Below are positions 44,792-53,693 of a stretch of 64,000 nucleotides of DNA, one piece after another. The translations under genes were made by a program, and so were the position numbers. Under the pieces are notes generated by a model. That model searched no databases. It saw only the letters and a list, made by a program, of their open reading frames with translations, and was not told the DNA's origin. Location: contig NZ_VSZS01000068.1 in assembly GCF_008180155.1 (NCBI RefSeq), positions 1 to 64,000 on the forward strand, read 5' to 3'. Within the stretch, counting starts at the first letter, position 1; each line of letters starts with the position of its first letter. This DNA is from Neoaquamicrobium microcysteis. Its GTDB lineage: Bacteria > Pseudomonadota > Alphaproteobacteria > Rhizobiales > Rhizobiaceae.

Positions 44792-46393
44792 ATGAGCGAC
44801 ACAAATGCAATCGTGCCCGAAGATCACGGGCTCGAGCCCGGACAAGACAACATCCAGTTTCTGGGCCTGGACATTCACAATCCCGTATTTGCGATATCGA
44901 GCGTCCTTACCGTCGCGTTCGTCATCGTGACGCTCATCTTCCGTGACGTGGCAGGCGATCTGCTCGGCGGCCTGCGCGTCTGGCTGACGACCACGTTCGA
45001 CTGGGTCTTCATGATCTCGGCCAACATCTTCGTGCTCTTCTGCCTCGCACTGATCGTCACACCGCTGGGGAAGGTGAGGATCGGCGGCGCCGATGCCAAG
45101 CCAGAATATTCCTACTGGGGATGGTTCGCGATGCTGTTTGCTGCCGGCATGGGCATCGGCCTGATGTTCTTCGGCGTCCTGGAGCCTATGAACCATTTCA
45201 ACTACCCGCCGCTGGGCCTTGCACCGCCGGTGGTGGATGGTGCGCTGGTGCCGGAGGCCGTGGAAGAGGCGCGCAGGATGGGCATGGCCGCCACGATCTT
45301 CCACTGGGGCCTGCACCCATGGGCGATCTACGCTGTCGTAGCGCTTTCGCTTGCCATCGCGTCCTACAATTTCGGCCTCCCACTCTCCATGCGCTCGGCG
45401 TTCTATCCGATTTTCGGAGAGCATGTGCGCGGCTGGGTCGGTCATGTCATCGACATCCTCGCCGTCTTTGCGACGCTGTTCGGACTGGCGACCTCACTGG
45501 GCTTCGGCGCATCGCAGGCCCTGGCCGGCCTCAACGAGCTCTACGGCGTGCCCAACACCGACAATATGAAGATATTGTTGATCGTCGGCATCACTGCCAT
45601 CGCGCTCGGTTCGGTGCTGGCGGGGCTCGATGCTGGCGTCAAGCGGCTTTCCGAGATCAACATGGCGCTCGCGTTCCTGCTGCTGCTCACGGTAATAGTA
45701 CTGGGGCCGACGCTTGCGATCGCCACCGGCTTCTTCACCAACACCGTCGACTATGTGAGGAACCTGCCGGCACTTTCGAACTGGATCGGTCGCGAGGACA
45801 GTGATTTCGTCCATGGCTGGACTACCTTCTACTGGGCCTGGTGGATTTCGTGGTCGCCTTTCGTCGGCATGTTCATCGCCCGCGTTTCGCGCGGCCGCAC
45901 GGTGCGTGAATTCATCACCTGCGTGCTCATCATTCCGACGCTCGCCTCCATCATCTGGATGACGACGTTCGGCGGCACCGCCCTCAGCCAGTTCCTCGTC
46001 GATGGTTACACCGGCGTCCAGGAGACGGTCGTGGCCTATGTTCCCGAGCTGTCGCTGTTCCGGATGCTCGACCAGCTTCCACTTGCCGCGATCACCGCGC
46101 CTCTCGGCATCGTCGTCGTGATCCTGTTCTTCGTCACGTCATCGGATTCGGGGTCTCTCGTCATCGACACGATCACGGCAGGCGGCAAGGTGGATGCCCC
46201 GGTGGCGCAGCGCGTCTTCTGGTGCACCTTCGAGGGGCTGATCGCCATCGTGCTGCTGCTGGGCGGCGGCCTTGCCGCGCTTCAAGCCAGCGCGATTGCG
46301 ACCGGGTTCCCGTTCGCGTTCCTGCTGCTCCTGATGATCTATGCCCTGCTCAAGGGCTTGAGAAGCGAAAGCCGCAGCATGGCGACTGCCTAG
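44792..46393 (+). CDS. BCCT-family betaine/choline/carnitine transporter
   Basis: The 533-residue transporter has 12 predicted membrane helices. It carries the BCCT signatures GWFAMLFAAGMGIGLMFFGV and GWTTFYWAWWISWSPFVGMF, the latter with the aromatic box residues. The start at 44792 is chosen for GGAGGG eight bases before it. It imports osmoprotectants or quaternary amines with Na+ or H+. Together with NAGGN synthesis and MscL in this window it supports an osmoadaptation role; a catabolic use of the substrate is also possible. Confidence 0.94.
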   Translation: MSDTNAIVPEDHGLEPGQDNIQFLGLDIHNPVFAISSVLTVAFVIVTLIFRDVAGDLLGGLRVWLTTTFDWVFMISANIFVLFCLALIVTPLGKVRIGGADAKPEYSYWGWFAMLFAAGMGIGLMFFGVLEPMNHFNYPPLGLAPPVVDGALVPEAVEEARRMGMAATIFHWGLHPWAIYAVVALSLAIASYNFGLPLSMRSAFYPIFGEHVRGWVGHVIDILAVFATLFGLATSLGFGASQALAGLNELYGVPNTDNMKILLIVGITAIALGSVLAGLDAGVKRLSEINMALAFLLLLTVIVLGPTLAIATGFFTNTVDYVRNLPALSNWIGREDSDFVHGWTTFYWAWWISWSPFVGMFIARVSRGRTVREFITCVLIIPTLASIIWMTTFGGTALSQFLVDGYTGVQETVVAYVPELSLFRMLDQLPLAAITAPLGIVVVILFFVTSSDSGSLVIDTITAGGKVDAPVAQRVFWCTFEGLIAIVLLLGGGLAALQASAIATGFPFAFLLLLMIYALLKGLRSESRSMATA

Positions 46394-46403
46394 CTGTAGA
46401 AAA

Positions 46404-46428
46404 CCCGCCGCCGGTCGCCGGCGGCGGG
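46404..46428. other. strong GC hairpin after the BCCT gene
   Basis: Perfect 11-bp inverted repeat CCCGCCGCCGG with a TCG loop. There is no T-run on the plus strand; the minus strand has TTTT after it. It may stabilise the 3' end of the transporter mRNA. Confidence 0.7.
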
Positions 46429-46498
46429 AACCAATTCTTCTCCGAAGGGTTGGAGAGACGGCAGCCCACACCTGCCCGATAGTTCCCCTACTTCATGA

Positions 46499-46528
46499 AT
46501 GGCCGGCATCCACCGGCCATCTTTTTTT
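46499..46528 (+). terminator. intrinsic terminator downstream of the BCCT gene
   Basis: ATGGCCGG pairs with CCGGCCAT around a six-base loop and is followed by CTTTTTTT, a textbook rho-independent terminator. Confidence 0.9.
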
Positions 46529-46629
46529 CGTGACATCAACACCGCATCGCTATCCCCCAAGCGGGTGATGAGCGGACCGGATGGATGAGACATTCTGTGA
46601 CCCTGACTTCAGGCTCAGGGAGTGATCGG

Positions 46630-46833
46630 ATGCAAGTGTACGTGGAACCCGCAAAGCGCGCCGGCCGGAGAAAGCTGATAAGCGAAGCGCAACTTACGCG
46701 CTCGAACGTCGACAGGAGCAACGACTGCATCCTGCTGACTTTCGAGGCGGCCGGACTGTATGACGCTTCGCGCTATCGATACACGCTCAAGCTTTCGCCA
46801 GAGAGCATCGCCACGTTGAGAGGCTACCTGTAG
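46630..46833 (+). CDS. hypothetical small protein
   Basis: The 67-residue product is not recognised. GGGAG lies seven bases before the ATG at 46630, which is preferred over the frame start at 46585. It is basic in the first third (KRAGRRKLISEAQLTRS) and ends in a beta/helix pattern (RYTLKLSPESIATLRGYL). It sits between a terminator and a tRNA gene. Whether it is expressed is uncertain. Confidence 0.45.
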   Translation: MQVYVEPAKRAGRRKLISEAQLTRSNVDRSNDCILLTFEAAGLYDASRYRYTLKLSPESIATLRGYL

Positions 46834-46861
46834 CGTATCCGGATCTGGCGGGTGGAAGACC

Positions 46862-46935
46862 TGGAGCGGGTGAAGGGAATCGAACCCTCGTATTCAGCTT
46901 GGGAAGCTGCTGCTCTACCATTGAGCTACACCCGC
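46862..46935 (-). tRNA. tRNA-Gly (CCC anticodon)
   Basis: The minus strand folds as a tRNA: acceptor GCGGGTG/CACCCGC, D arm GCTCAATGGTAGAGC, anticodon loop TTCCCAA, T arm AGGGTTCGATTCCCT, and an encoded CCA end. The anticodon CCC reads GGG glycine codons. One mismatch occurs at the base of the anticodon stem. Confidence 0.93.
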
Positions 46936-47030
46936 GAAGGCGCCATTAGATCGCGGCGCGACGGGCGCATGTCAAGGGTCATGTTCGCAGGCGGACAAAC
47001 GGACGGTTGAAGCGTCCGCGGCTCGGCCTT

Positions 47031-47876
47031 ATGGAAGGCGCGCGGGCGGCATCCGCCGCCCTTCACCGCTTTCGCCGGAGACCCGCCTTGGACGCCCTCA
47101 GGACGCTCATTGAATCGCGCCGCTTCGAAGCCGCGATTACCGTTCTCATCATCATCAACGCCATCACGCTGGGACTGGAAACCTCTCCCTCGGTCATGGC
47201 CCGGTTCGGCGGGGTGCTGACAGCCCTCGACACTGCAGTCCTCGCCGTCTTCGTCGCAGAGCTTCTCGCGCGCTTCGTCGTCTATCGCACCGAATTCTTC
47301 CGCGATCCATGGCGGGTCTTCGATTTCCTCGTCGTCGCGATCGCGCTGATGCCCGCAACGGGCAATCTCTCCGTTCTCCGCGCGCTGCGCATCCTGCGCG
47401 TGCTGCGGCTCGTCAGCGTCGTGCCGTCGCTGCGTCGGGTGGTAGGTGGCCTCATTGCCGCCCTGCCCGGCATGGGCTCGATCGTGCTCCTGCTGGGGCT
47501 GGTCTTCTACGTCTTCTCTGTGATGGCGACCAAGCTGTTCGCCGCGACCTTCCCCGAATGGTTCGGCACGCTGGGTGAGTCCGCCTACTCACTCTTCCAG
47601 ATCATGACGCTGGAAAGCTGGTCGATGGGCATCGTGCGGCCGGTGATGGAGGTGCATCCCTATTCGTGGCTCTTCTTCATACCCTTCATCGTGCTGACGT
47701 CGTTTGCCGTGCTCAACCTCTTCATCGGTATCATCGTGTCGGCGATGCAGGAGGAGCACGAGAGCACGGCTTCCGAGGAGCGCTCGGCGATGCAGCACGA
47801 GCAGGAACTGATCCTGTCGGAAATCAGGTCGTTACGCGACGAGGTGCGCGCGATGAGGGCGGACGGGAAGGCCTAG
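47031..47876 (+). CDS. NaChBac-like voltage-gated sodium channel
   Basis: The ~281-residue, six-helix ion channel subunit has an S4 voltage sensor with regularly spaced arginines (LRALRILRVLRLVSVVPSLR). The pore has the selectivity filter TLESWSM of bacterial sodium channels. The S6 region (LTSFAVLNLFIGIIVSAMQE) continues into a C-terminal coiled coil (EERSAMQHEQELILSEIRSL). Four copies form a channel. ATG 47031 is used; a TTG at 47007 would add eight residues. Roles in motility or pH/salt response are known in alkaliphilic bacilli but not here. Confidence 0.92.
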   Translation: MEGARAASAALHRFRRRPALDALRTLIESRRFEAAITVLIIINAITLGLETSPSVMARFGGVLTALDTAVLAVFVAELLARFVVYRTEFFRDPWRVFDFLVVAIALMPATGNLSVLRALRILRVLRLVSVVPSLRRVVGGLIAALPGMGSIVLLLGLVFYVFSVMATKLFAATFPEWFGTLGESAYSLFQIMTLESWSMGIVRPVMEVHPYSWLFFIPFIVLTSFAVLNLFIGIIVSAMQEEHESTASEERSAMQHEQELILSEIRSLRDEVRAMRADGKA

Positions 47877-47878
47877 TT

Positions 47879-48982
47879 TCAGCCGGCGCGGAAGTGCTTT
47901 GAGAGCTTCAGGCCCTGCGCCTGATAGTTCGATTTCAGGTCTACGCCGTATAGCCTGCCGGGCCGCGCCAACATGTGCTCGTAGACCAGCCGGCCGACGA
48001 TCTGGCCGTGCTCGAGGATGAAGGGCACCTCGTGGCTGCGCACCTCCAGCACGGCGCGGCTGCCCGTGCCGCCCGCATCGGAATGCCCGAAGCCCGGGTC
48101 GAAGAAGCCCGCATAGTGAACCCGGAACTCGCCAACCAGCGGGTCGAAGGGCGTCATCTCGGCAGCATAGTCCGGTGGCACGTGAACGGCCTCCCGGCTG
48201 ACGAGGATGTAGAACTCGTCCGGGTCGAGGATCAGTTCCGAGCGCCCGCGCGCGTATAGCGGCTCCCAGAAATCATGCAGATCCTGCGCGTCGCGCTTGT
48301 CCACGTCGATGACAGCCGTATGGTGCTTGCCGCGATAACCGATGAGCCCGCCACCCTCGCCCGCCATGTCGCCCTTGAGATCGATCGACAGCGCAATACC
48401 CCCGCCGGAGATGTTGGGCTGCTCGGAGGCCACGATCGTTTCGCGCGCGTGCAGCCCCAGCAGCTCGGTTTCGGAAAGCAGTGCCTGCCCCTTGCGGAAG
48501 CGTATCTGCGATAGCCGGGAACCTGCCCGCACCACGATCGGAAACGTGCGCGGGCTGACTTCGATGAACAGCGGTCCCGCGTATCCCGCCGGTATCTTGT
48601 CGAACTCCTGGCCGTGGTCGGCCATGACGCGCGTGAAGATGTCGAGCCGGCCGGTCGAGCTCTTGGGGTTGGCTGAAGCCGAAACGTCTGCCGGCAGGGC
48701 AAGCCGTTCCTGGATAGGGACAATGTAGACGCAACCCGTCTCCAGCACCGCGCCCGCCGTCAGGTCGATTTCGTGCAGCTTCAGCCGCTCGAGCTTGTCT
48801 TCCACCTTGCTGGCCGGGCCGGGCAGGAAGCTCGCACGCACGCGGTAGGCGGTAGCGCCGAGCCGCAGGTCCAGGCTGGCCGGCTGGATCTGGTCGGTGT
48901 CGAGCGGCCCGGCCGAAACCAGTGCGCGTGCATCGAACAACGCTGCGATGTCCCGATCCGGCAGAATTCCTGTGGTGCGCAC
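47879..48982 (-). CDS. dcd: 2'-deoxycytidine 5'-triphosphate deaminase
   Basis: The 367-residue protein is the long, duplicated form of dCTP deaminase found in alphaproteobacteria, about twice the E. coli length. It has IQPASLDLRLGATAYRVRAS near residue 32 and the active-site region ANPKSSTGRLDIFTRVMADH. A second trimer-type core carries FDPGFGHSDAGGTGSRAVLE. It produces dUTP for thymidylate synthesis in the cytoplasm. It converges with the sodium channel gene, 2 bp apart. Confidence 0.93.
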   Translation of the reverse strand: MRTTGILPDRDIAALFDARALVSAGPLDTDQIQPASLDLRLGATAYRVRASFLPGPASKVEDKLERLKLHEIDLTAGAVLETGCVYIVPIQERLALPADVSASANPKSSTGRLDIFTRVMADHGQEFDKIPAGYAGPLFIEVSPRTFPIVVRAGSRLSQIRFRKGQALLSETELLGLHARETIVASEQPNISGGGIALSIDLKGDMAGEGGGLIGYRGKHHTAVIDVDKRDAQDLHDFWEPLYARGRSELILDPDEFYILVSREAVHVPPDYAAEMTPFDPLVGEFRVHYAGFFDPGFGHSDAGGTGSRAVLEVRSHEVPFILEHGQIVGRLVYEHMLARPGRLYGVDLKSNYQAQGLKLSKHFRAG

Positions 48983-49069
48983 GATGCCGCGTCCCCCTTG
49001 TTCAACGGGCGAGGTTTAATGAGACCGGCGATTGACGCAAGGAGGCCATGGGCGTAAAGGGCGTTTATC

Positions 49070-49122
49070 CCGTGGTGATTTGCCGGTCGGCTTGCAGCCA
49101 CGTTAAACAAGTCGCTAAAAGG
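49070..49122 (+). ncRNA. SAM-II riboswitch
   Basis: The region contains the SAM-II core in order: CCGTGGTGATTTG, GGCTTGCAGCCACGTTAAA, then AAGTCGCTAAAAG, spaced to form the H-type pseudoknot. This aptamer binds S-adenosylmethionine and represses methionine genes in alphaproteobacteria. It lies 60 bp before metZ. Confidence 0.93.
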
Positions 49123-49133
49123 GACCGAGAGGA

Positions 49134-49171
49134 AACCGGCATGCGACTTCGCGGCCGGTTTTTGTGTTTTT
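49134..49171 (+). terminator. hairpin with U-run between SAM-II aptamer and metZ
   Basis: AACCGGC (49134-49140) pairs with GCCGGTT (49154-49160), followed by TTTGTGTTTTT. It can serve as an attenuator driven by the aptamer, or hold the ribosome site region. It ends about 10 bp before the ATG. Confidence 0.75.
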
Positions 49172-49181
49172 GGGGCATGAC

Positions 49182-50375
49182 ATGACGAGCGAGACCAAGC
49201 GCAACTGGAAGCCGGCCACCTCCCTGGTTCACGGCGGCACAACAAGGTCGCCGTTCGGTGAAACGTCCGAAGCGCTCTATCTGACGCAGGGCTTCGTGTA
49301 CGACACCGCAGAGGCGGCGGAAGCTCGCTTCAAGGGCGAAGAACCCGGCTTCATCTATTCGCGCTATGCCAACCCCACCGTCGACATGTTCGAAAAGCGC
49401 ATGTGCGAGCTGGAAGGCGCCGAAGACGCTCGCGCGACGGCGTCCGGCATGGCTGCGGTCTCAGCCGCCCTTCTCTGTAGCGTCAAGGCGGGGGACCACG
49501 TGGTCGCGGCGCGCGCGCTGTTCGGCTCCTGCCGGTGGGTCGTCGAGAAGCTGATGCCGCAGTACGGCATCGAGACGACGCTGGTTGATGGAACGAACCT
49601 GGAAGAATGGGAGAACGCTGTTCGCCCGAACACGAAGCTGTTCTTCCTGGAAAGCCCGACCAACCCGACGCTGGAGGTGATCGACATCGCGGCGGTGGCG
49701 AGCATCGCCAACAGGGCCGGCGCACGGCTCGTCGTCGACAACGTGTTTGCGACGCCGCTGCAGCAGAAGCCGCTCGAGTTGGGCGCTCACGTGGTCGTCT
49801 ATTCGGCGACCAAGCATATCGACGGACAGGGCCGCTGCCTCGGCGGCGTCATCCTTTCCGACAAGCAGTGGATCGACGACAATCTGCACGACTATTTCCG
49901 CCACACCGGCCCGTCGCTGTCGCCGTTCAACGCATGGACCCTGCTTAAGGGGCTCGAAACGCTACCGCTGCGCGTCAAGCAGCAGACCGAGAGCGCGGGG
50001 CGCATCGCCGGACATCTCGCCTGCCATCCGGCAATCGAGCGCGTGATCTATCCCGGCCGCAACGACCATCCGCAGGCCGACATCATCGCGCGGCAGATGA
50101 AGGGTGGATCGACGCTCATCTGCTTCGACGTGAAAGGCGGCAAGAAGCAGGCATTCTCCTTCCTCAACGCGCTGGACATCATCCGTATCTCCAACAATCT
50201 CGGTGACGCCAAGAGCCTCATCACGCACCCCGCCACGACGACGCACAAGAACCTTGCAGAGGAGGCCCGCAATGACCTGGGCATCCTTGGAAGCACGGTA
50301 CGGCTGTCGGTCGGCCTGGAGGATGCGGACGACCTGATCGAGGACATCGACCGCGCGCTGGCAACTGCCGCCTGA
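49182..50375 (+). CDS. metZ: O-succinylhomoserine sulfhydrylase
   Basis: The 397-residue PLP enzyme makes homocysteine from O-succinylhomoserine and sulfide. It has RNWKPATSLVHGGTTRSPFG, the MetZ-typical ETSEALYLTQGFVYDTAEAA, YSRYANPTVDMFEKR, and the PLP lysine in VVYSATKHIDGQGRCLGG. The ATG at 49182 is chosen because the GTG at 49164 lies inside the U-run of the upstream hairpin. Control by the SAM-II riboswitch fits methionine biosynthesis. Confidence 0.95.
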   Translation: MTSETKRNWKPATSLVHGGTTRSPFGETSEALYLTQGFVYDTAEAAEARFKGEEPGFIYSRYANPTVDMFEKRMCELEGAEDARATASGMAAVSAALLCSVKAGDHVVAARALFGSCRWVVEKLMPQYGIETTLVDGTNLEEWENAVRPNTKLFFLESPTNPTLEVIDIAAVASIANRAGARLVVDNVFATPLQQKPLELGAHVVVYSATKHIDGQGRCLGGVILSDKQWIDDNLHDYFRHTGPSLSPFNAWTLLKGLETLPLRVKQQTESAGRIAGHLACHPAIERVIYPGRNDHPQADIIARQMKGGSTLICFDVKGGKKQAFSFLNALDIIRISNNLGDAKSLITHPATTTHKNLAEEARNDLGILGSTVRLSVGLEDADDLIEDIDRALATAA

Positions 50376-50530
50376 CGCCGCATCAGCCGGCCTGACAAAC
50401 GAGCGCGGCTCCGGGACAGGCCGGGCCGCGGTCACATTTGCGCCACGCGGCCTTGACCAATCGCGGACCAGCAACAAGTTCCCAGCGTAGGGTTGGGTCG
50501 CCATAAGGCTCGCAGAGACGCAGCAGGAAC

Positions 50531-50923
50531 ATGTATCGCAGCACGACGCGCAACATCGAGGTGGAGGTCGAGCCTTTTTATATGCCGGATCGATCCGATC
50601 CCGACGAAGCGCGCTACGTCTGGGGATACAAGGTCACGATCGCGAACAATTCGGATGCCTTCATCCAGTTGCTCGCGCGCTATTGGCGCATCACCGACGG
50701 CATGGGGCGGGTTGAGGAAGTGCGGGGGCCCGGCGTCGTGGGCGAACAGCCCGAGCTCAATCCGGGCGACAGTTTCCAGTACACGTCCGGCTGCCCTCTG
50801 CGCACGCCGTCAGGCTTCATGGTCGGAGCCTACACGGTAAGGAGCGGCGAAGGCGAGTTCTTCGACGTCGCCATTCCCGCCTTTTCCCTTGATCTGCCCG
50901 GTGAAAATCACTCGGTGAACTGA
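50531..50923 (+). CDS. apaG: ApaG protein
   Basis: The 130-residue single-domain protein has the ApaG fold signature: [40 protein letters not shown] and [16 protein letters not shown]. Linked to Co2+/Mg2+ resistance in enterobacteria; the exact activity is uncertain. GCAGGAAC precedes the start. It stands alone downstream of metZ. Confidence 0.95.
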   Translation: MYRSTTRNIEVEVEPFYMPDRSDPDEARYVWGYKVTIANNSDAFIQLLARYWRITDGMGRVEEVRGPGVVGEQPELNPGDSFQYTSGCPLRTPSGFMVGAYTVRSGEGEFFDVAIPAFSLDLPGENHSVN

Positions 50924-50937
50924 GCCCGTTCGGGGCG

Positions 50938-51201
50938 TCAGTCGTCGCTGGCCGGGTCGTCCCGTTCGGGAAACAGGTTCTGGTCCATCAGCGCCCGGCC
51001 GAAACGATAAAGTATGTCTGCCGCCAGTTCGCGATTTTCGCCCAGAAGTCGATTATACGCCTTGCCGGCCGTGAAATTCATGCGGCGGTGCGCCGTCGGG
51101 TCCAGTTCGTGGATAGCCTGCGCCAGGCAGATGGCGATCTCGCAGACCGCCTCGGCCGTTTCTTCGCGCATCTCCGCGCGTGTCGCGATGGTGTCCGGCA
51201 T
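50938..51201 (-). CDS. hypothetical helical protein
   Basis: The 87-residue acidic protein (TAEAVCEIAICLAQAIHELD, AGKAYNRLLGENRELAADIL) is all-helical and has no membrane segment. It resembles conserved unknown proteins of rhizobia but no named family is recognised. It converges with apaG. Confidence 0.6.
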   Translation of the reverse strand: MPDTIATRAEMREETAEAVCEIAICLAQAIHELDPTAHRRMNFTAGKAYNRLLGENRELAADILYRFGRALMDQNLFPERDDPASDD

Positions 51202-51287
51202 GCATCTGGCCCACGAACCCTGCCCTATGGCGCGGAATCCTGCACACCAGGCGTTGAGTATTCATTAAGCCTGATCCGAAAAGCGGA

Positions 51288-51449
51288 TTATCGTTCCATG
51301 GACGGCATGCAGCCTTCGCTGGACCATTCGTTGCAGGCTACGCGCGGGTTGTCGGGGCGGACCGTCTGGTCTGCGTGCTCGACGAGCGCGGAAAACCCCC
51401 AGCCGAACGCGGCGGCGGCAAAAACAATCAGTATCAGTTTGGTCGTCAT
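51288..51449 (-). CDS. small exported or membrane-anchored protein
   Basis: The 53-residue protein has one N-terminal hydrophobic helix (MTTKLILIVFAAAAFGWGFS) and a short periplasmic tail with two Cys (RVACNEWSSEGCMPS) that could form a disulfide. GGAAAG precedes the ATG at 51449; the longer frame to 51515 is less likely. Function unknown. Confidence 0.55.
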   Translation of the reverse strand: MTTKLILIVFAAAAFGWGFSALVEHADQTVRPDNPRVACNEWSSEGCMPSMER

Positions 51450-51639
51450 AATCTTTCCGGGCGTGTCCCATGCCGCCCACGGAACACCGGCAAGCATGAA
51501 ACAGATGAGGTTCACAAAGGATTTAGAGCGCCCTTAACCATATTTCGGCCGTCGGCAGCCTTCTTGCCAATCGTGCCGGTCCACTGTTCAGGGTCCCGTC
51601 TTCCTTTCTGCCCGCCCGCAGCGATTGTGCAATGCGGGA

Positions 51640-51659
51640 CGCGCCCGATCAAGGGCGCG
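51640..51659 (-). other. hairpin after hslO
   Basis: CGCGCCC/GGGCGCG inverted repeat with a six-base loop just after the hslO stop on the minus strand. No U-run follows, so it may protect the mRNA 3' end rather than terminate. Confidence 0.5.
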
Positions 51660-51664
51660 ACCCA

Positions 51665-52672
51665 TTATTGTGCAGGAGCAAACTCCGCCGGGTCGAACTC
51701 GTACTGCGTCGAGCAGAATTCGCAGGCAACCTGGATCGAGCCGTCCTGCGTGCTTTCGGCGATTTCCTCGGCAGTGAAGCTGTCGAGCACCGAGCGTATC
51801 CGCTCGCGCGAGCAGGAGCAGTCGTCCAGAACCTCGGTCCCTTCGAATACGCGCACGCCGTGCTCGTGGAACAGCCTGTAGAGCAACCTTTCCGAGCCGA
51901 CGGTGGGATCGAGAAGTTCGTCGCTCTCCACGGTCCCGAGTAGCGCCACCACCTCATTCCAGGCGTCGTCTGTCGGGTCCGGCGCGTCGCCGTTGTCTCC
52001 ATCGCCGCCCGGAAGGTCGGGCAGGCGCAGCCGCTCGGATGATTCCGGCAGGAACTGCGCCAGCAGGCCGCCCGCGCGCCAGTGCTCCTCCTTCCCGCTA
52101 TCGCCGCGAACCAGTTGCCGCGCAACCGAAAGCCGAACCTCCGTGGGGATTTGCTCCGACTGGCGGAAATAGGTGCGCGCCGCTTCCTCCAGCGAGGTGG
52201 AATCCAGTGGAACGATGCCCTGATAGCGCTGCATGTACTGGCCCTGGTCGATGGTGAGCGCCAGCACGCCGGCTCCCATCAGGTCGGCCGGCGACGCCTT
52301 GCCTGCGGCCATCGCGGCCTGCAGCCTTTCTTCGTCGAAGCGGGCATAGGCGCGCAGAGACTGCGGTGTCGAGAAATCGGCGACCAGCATATCGACCGGC
52401 CCGTCGGAGCGCGTCTGCAGGATGAACTTTCCATCGAACTTGAGCGAGGTGCCCAGAAGCACCGTCAGCGTCACGGCTTCCGCCAGCAGGCGGGCCACCG
52501 GTTCGGGATAGTCGTGGCGCGAGAGTATCGCATCCAGCACCGCGCCCAGTTGAACCACGCGTCCGCGCGCGTCCAGCATGGCCACCTCGAAGGGAACCAC
52601 ATGGTCGTCACCGGCGAAGCCGAATTCGCCAAGCTTGATGTCGGTCTCAGTCACCAGAACAATTCCTGTCAT
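51665..52672 (-). CDS. hslO: redox-regulated chaperone Hsp33
   Basis: The 335-residue cytoplasmic holdase has the Hsp33 core (AEAVTLTVLLGTSLKFDGKF, ALTIDQGQYMQRYQGIVPL). The C-terminal redox switch carries CSCS and CEFC, whose four Cys bind zinc when reduced and form disulfides under oxidative stress. The start at 52672 (MTGIVLV) is chosen over the frame start at 52873. It follows argF on the same strand, about 100 bp away. Confidence 0.94.
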   Translation of the reverse strand: MTGIVLVTETDIKLGEFGFAGDDHVVPFEVAMLDARGRVVQLGAVLDAILSRHDYPEPVARLLAEAVTLTVLLGTSLKFDGKFILQTRSDGPVDMLVADFSTPQSLRAYARFDEERLQAAMAAGKASPADLMGAGVLALTIDQGQYMQRYQGIVPLDSTSLEEAARTYFRQSEQIPTEVRLSVARQLVRGDSGKEEHWRAGGLLAQFLPESSERLRLPDLPGGDGDNGDAPDPTDDAWNEVVALLGTVESDELLDPTVGSERLLYRLFHEHGVRVFEGTEVLDDCSCSRERIRSVLDSFTAEEIAESTQDGSIQVACEFCSTQYEFDPAEFAPAQ

Positions 52673-52775
52673 AGCGCCGCTGCCGCAGGCGCGGTTCAGC
52701 ATCGCAGAACGATGCGCGGGATCAAACACCCGGTTTGAAGGATGAGCCCCTAGATAGGTTCGCCCAAACCGCCGA

Positions 52776-53693
52776 TCAAGCGCCGAAGCACCAGGCGAGC
52801 ACGGCCTTCTGGGCGTGCAGGCGGTTCTCGGCTTCGTCGAACACCACCGAGTTGGGGCCGTCGATGACTTCATCCGTCACTTCCTCGCCGCGGTGTGCCG
52901 GCAGGCAGTGCATGAACAGGGCGTCCGGCTTCGCGCGCTTCATCAGCGCCTCGTTCACCTGATAGGGGGTGAAGACGTTGTGGCCGCGCGCGCGGTGCTC
53001 CTGTCCCATCGAAACCCACGTGTCTGTGACGATGCAGTCGGCATCCTTCACCGCATCCTCCGGCGAGCGCATGACGGCCACGCGACCGCCATTGGACTTC
53101 GACCAGTCGGAAAACTTCTGCGCCGGCTCGCTACCCTCCGGGACAGCCACATTGAGCCGGAAATCGAACCGGGCCGACGCTTCCATCAGCGAGTGCAGCA
53201 CATTGTTGCCATCACCGGTCCACGCAAAGAGCTTGTCCTTCACCGGCCCGCGGTGCTCTTCATAGGTCATCACGTCGGCCATGATCTGGCAGGGATGGGT
53301 GTCGTCCGTCAGCCCGTTGATCACCGGGACCGTGGCATGCTCGGCCAATTCCAGCATGCGGTCGTGGGACGTGGTGCGGATCATGATGGCATCGACGTAG
53401 CGCGACAGCACCTTGGCCGTGTCGGCAATGGTCTCCGAGCGCCCGAGCTGCATCTCAGCGCCTGTGAGCATGATCGTTTCGCCGCCAAGCTGGCGCATGC
53501 CGACATCGAATGACACACGCGTCCGCGTGGACGGCTTCTCGAAGATCATCGCCAGAACCTTGCCGGCGAGCGGCTTTTCCACGTTGCCCGACTTCAACCG
53601 GTGCTTGCGCGCCCGCGCATCGTCGAGGATCGTTCTCAGTTCGGCCGGCGATATCGCGGATAGGTCGGTAAAGTGCCGAAACGGTCCGCTCAT
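52776..53693 (-). CDS. argF: ornithine carbamoyltransferase
   Basis: The 305-residue enzyme forms citrulline from ornithine and carbamoyl phosphate. It has the carbamoyl-phosphate motif [35 protein letters not shown] (ornithine loop) and [12 protein letters not shown]. The ATG at 53693 overlaps the argD stop by 4 bp, so argD-argF form one operon, as usual in alphaproteobacteria. Confidence 0.96.
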   Translation of the reverse strand: MSGPFRHFTDLSAISPAELRTILDDARARKHRLKSGNVEKPLAGKVLAMIFEKPSTRTRVSFDVGMRQLGGETIMLTGAEMQLGRSETIADTAKVLSRYVDAIMIRTTSHDRMLELAEHATVPVINGLTDDTHPCQIMADVMTYEEHRGPVKDKLFAWTGDGNNVLHSLMEASARFDFRLNVAVPEGSEPAQKFSDWSKSNGGRVAVMRSPEDAVKDADCIVTDTWVSMGQEHRARGHNVFTPYQVNEALMKRAKPDALFMHCLPAHRGEEVTDEVIDGPNSVVFDEAENRLHAQKAVLAWCFGA

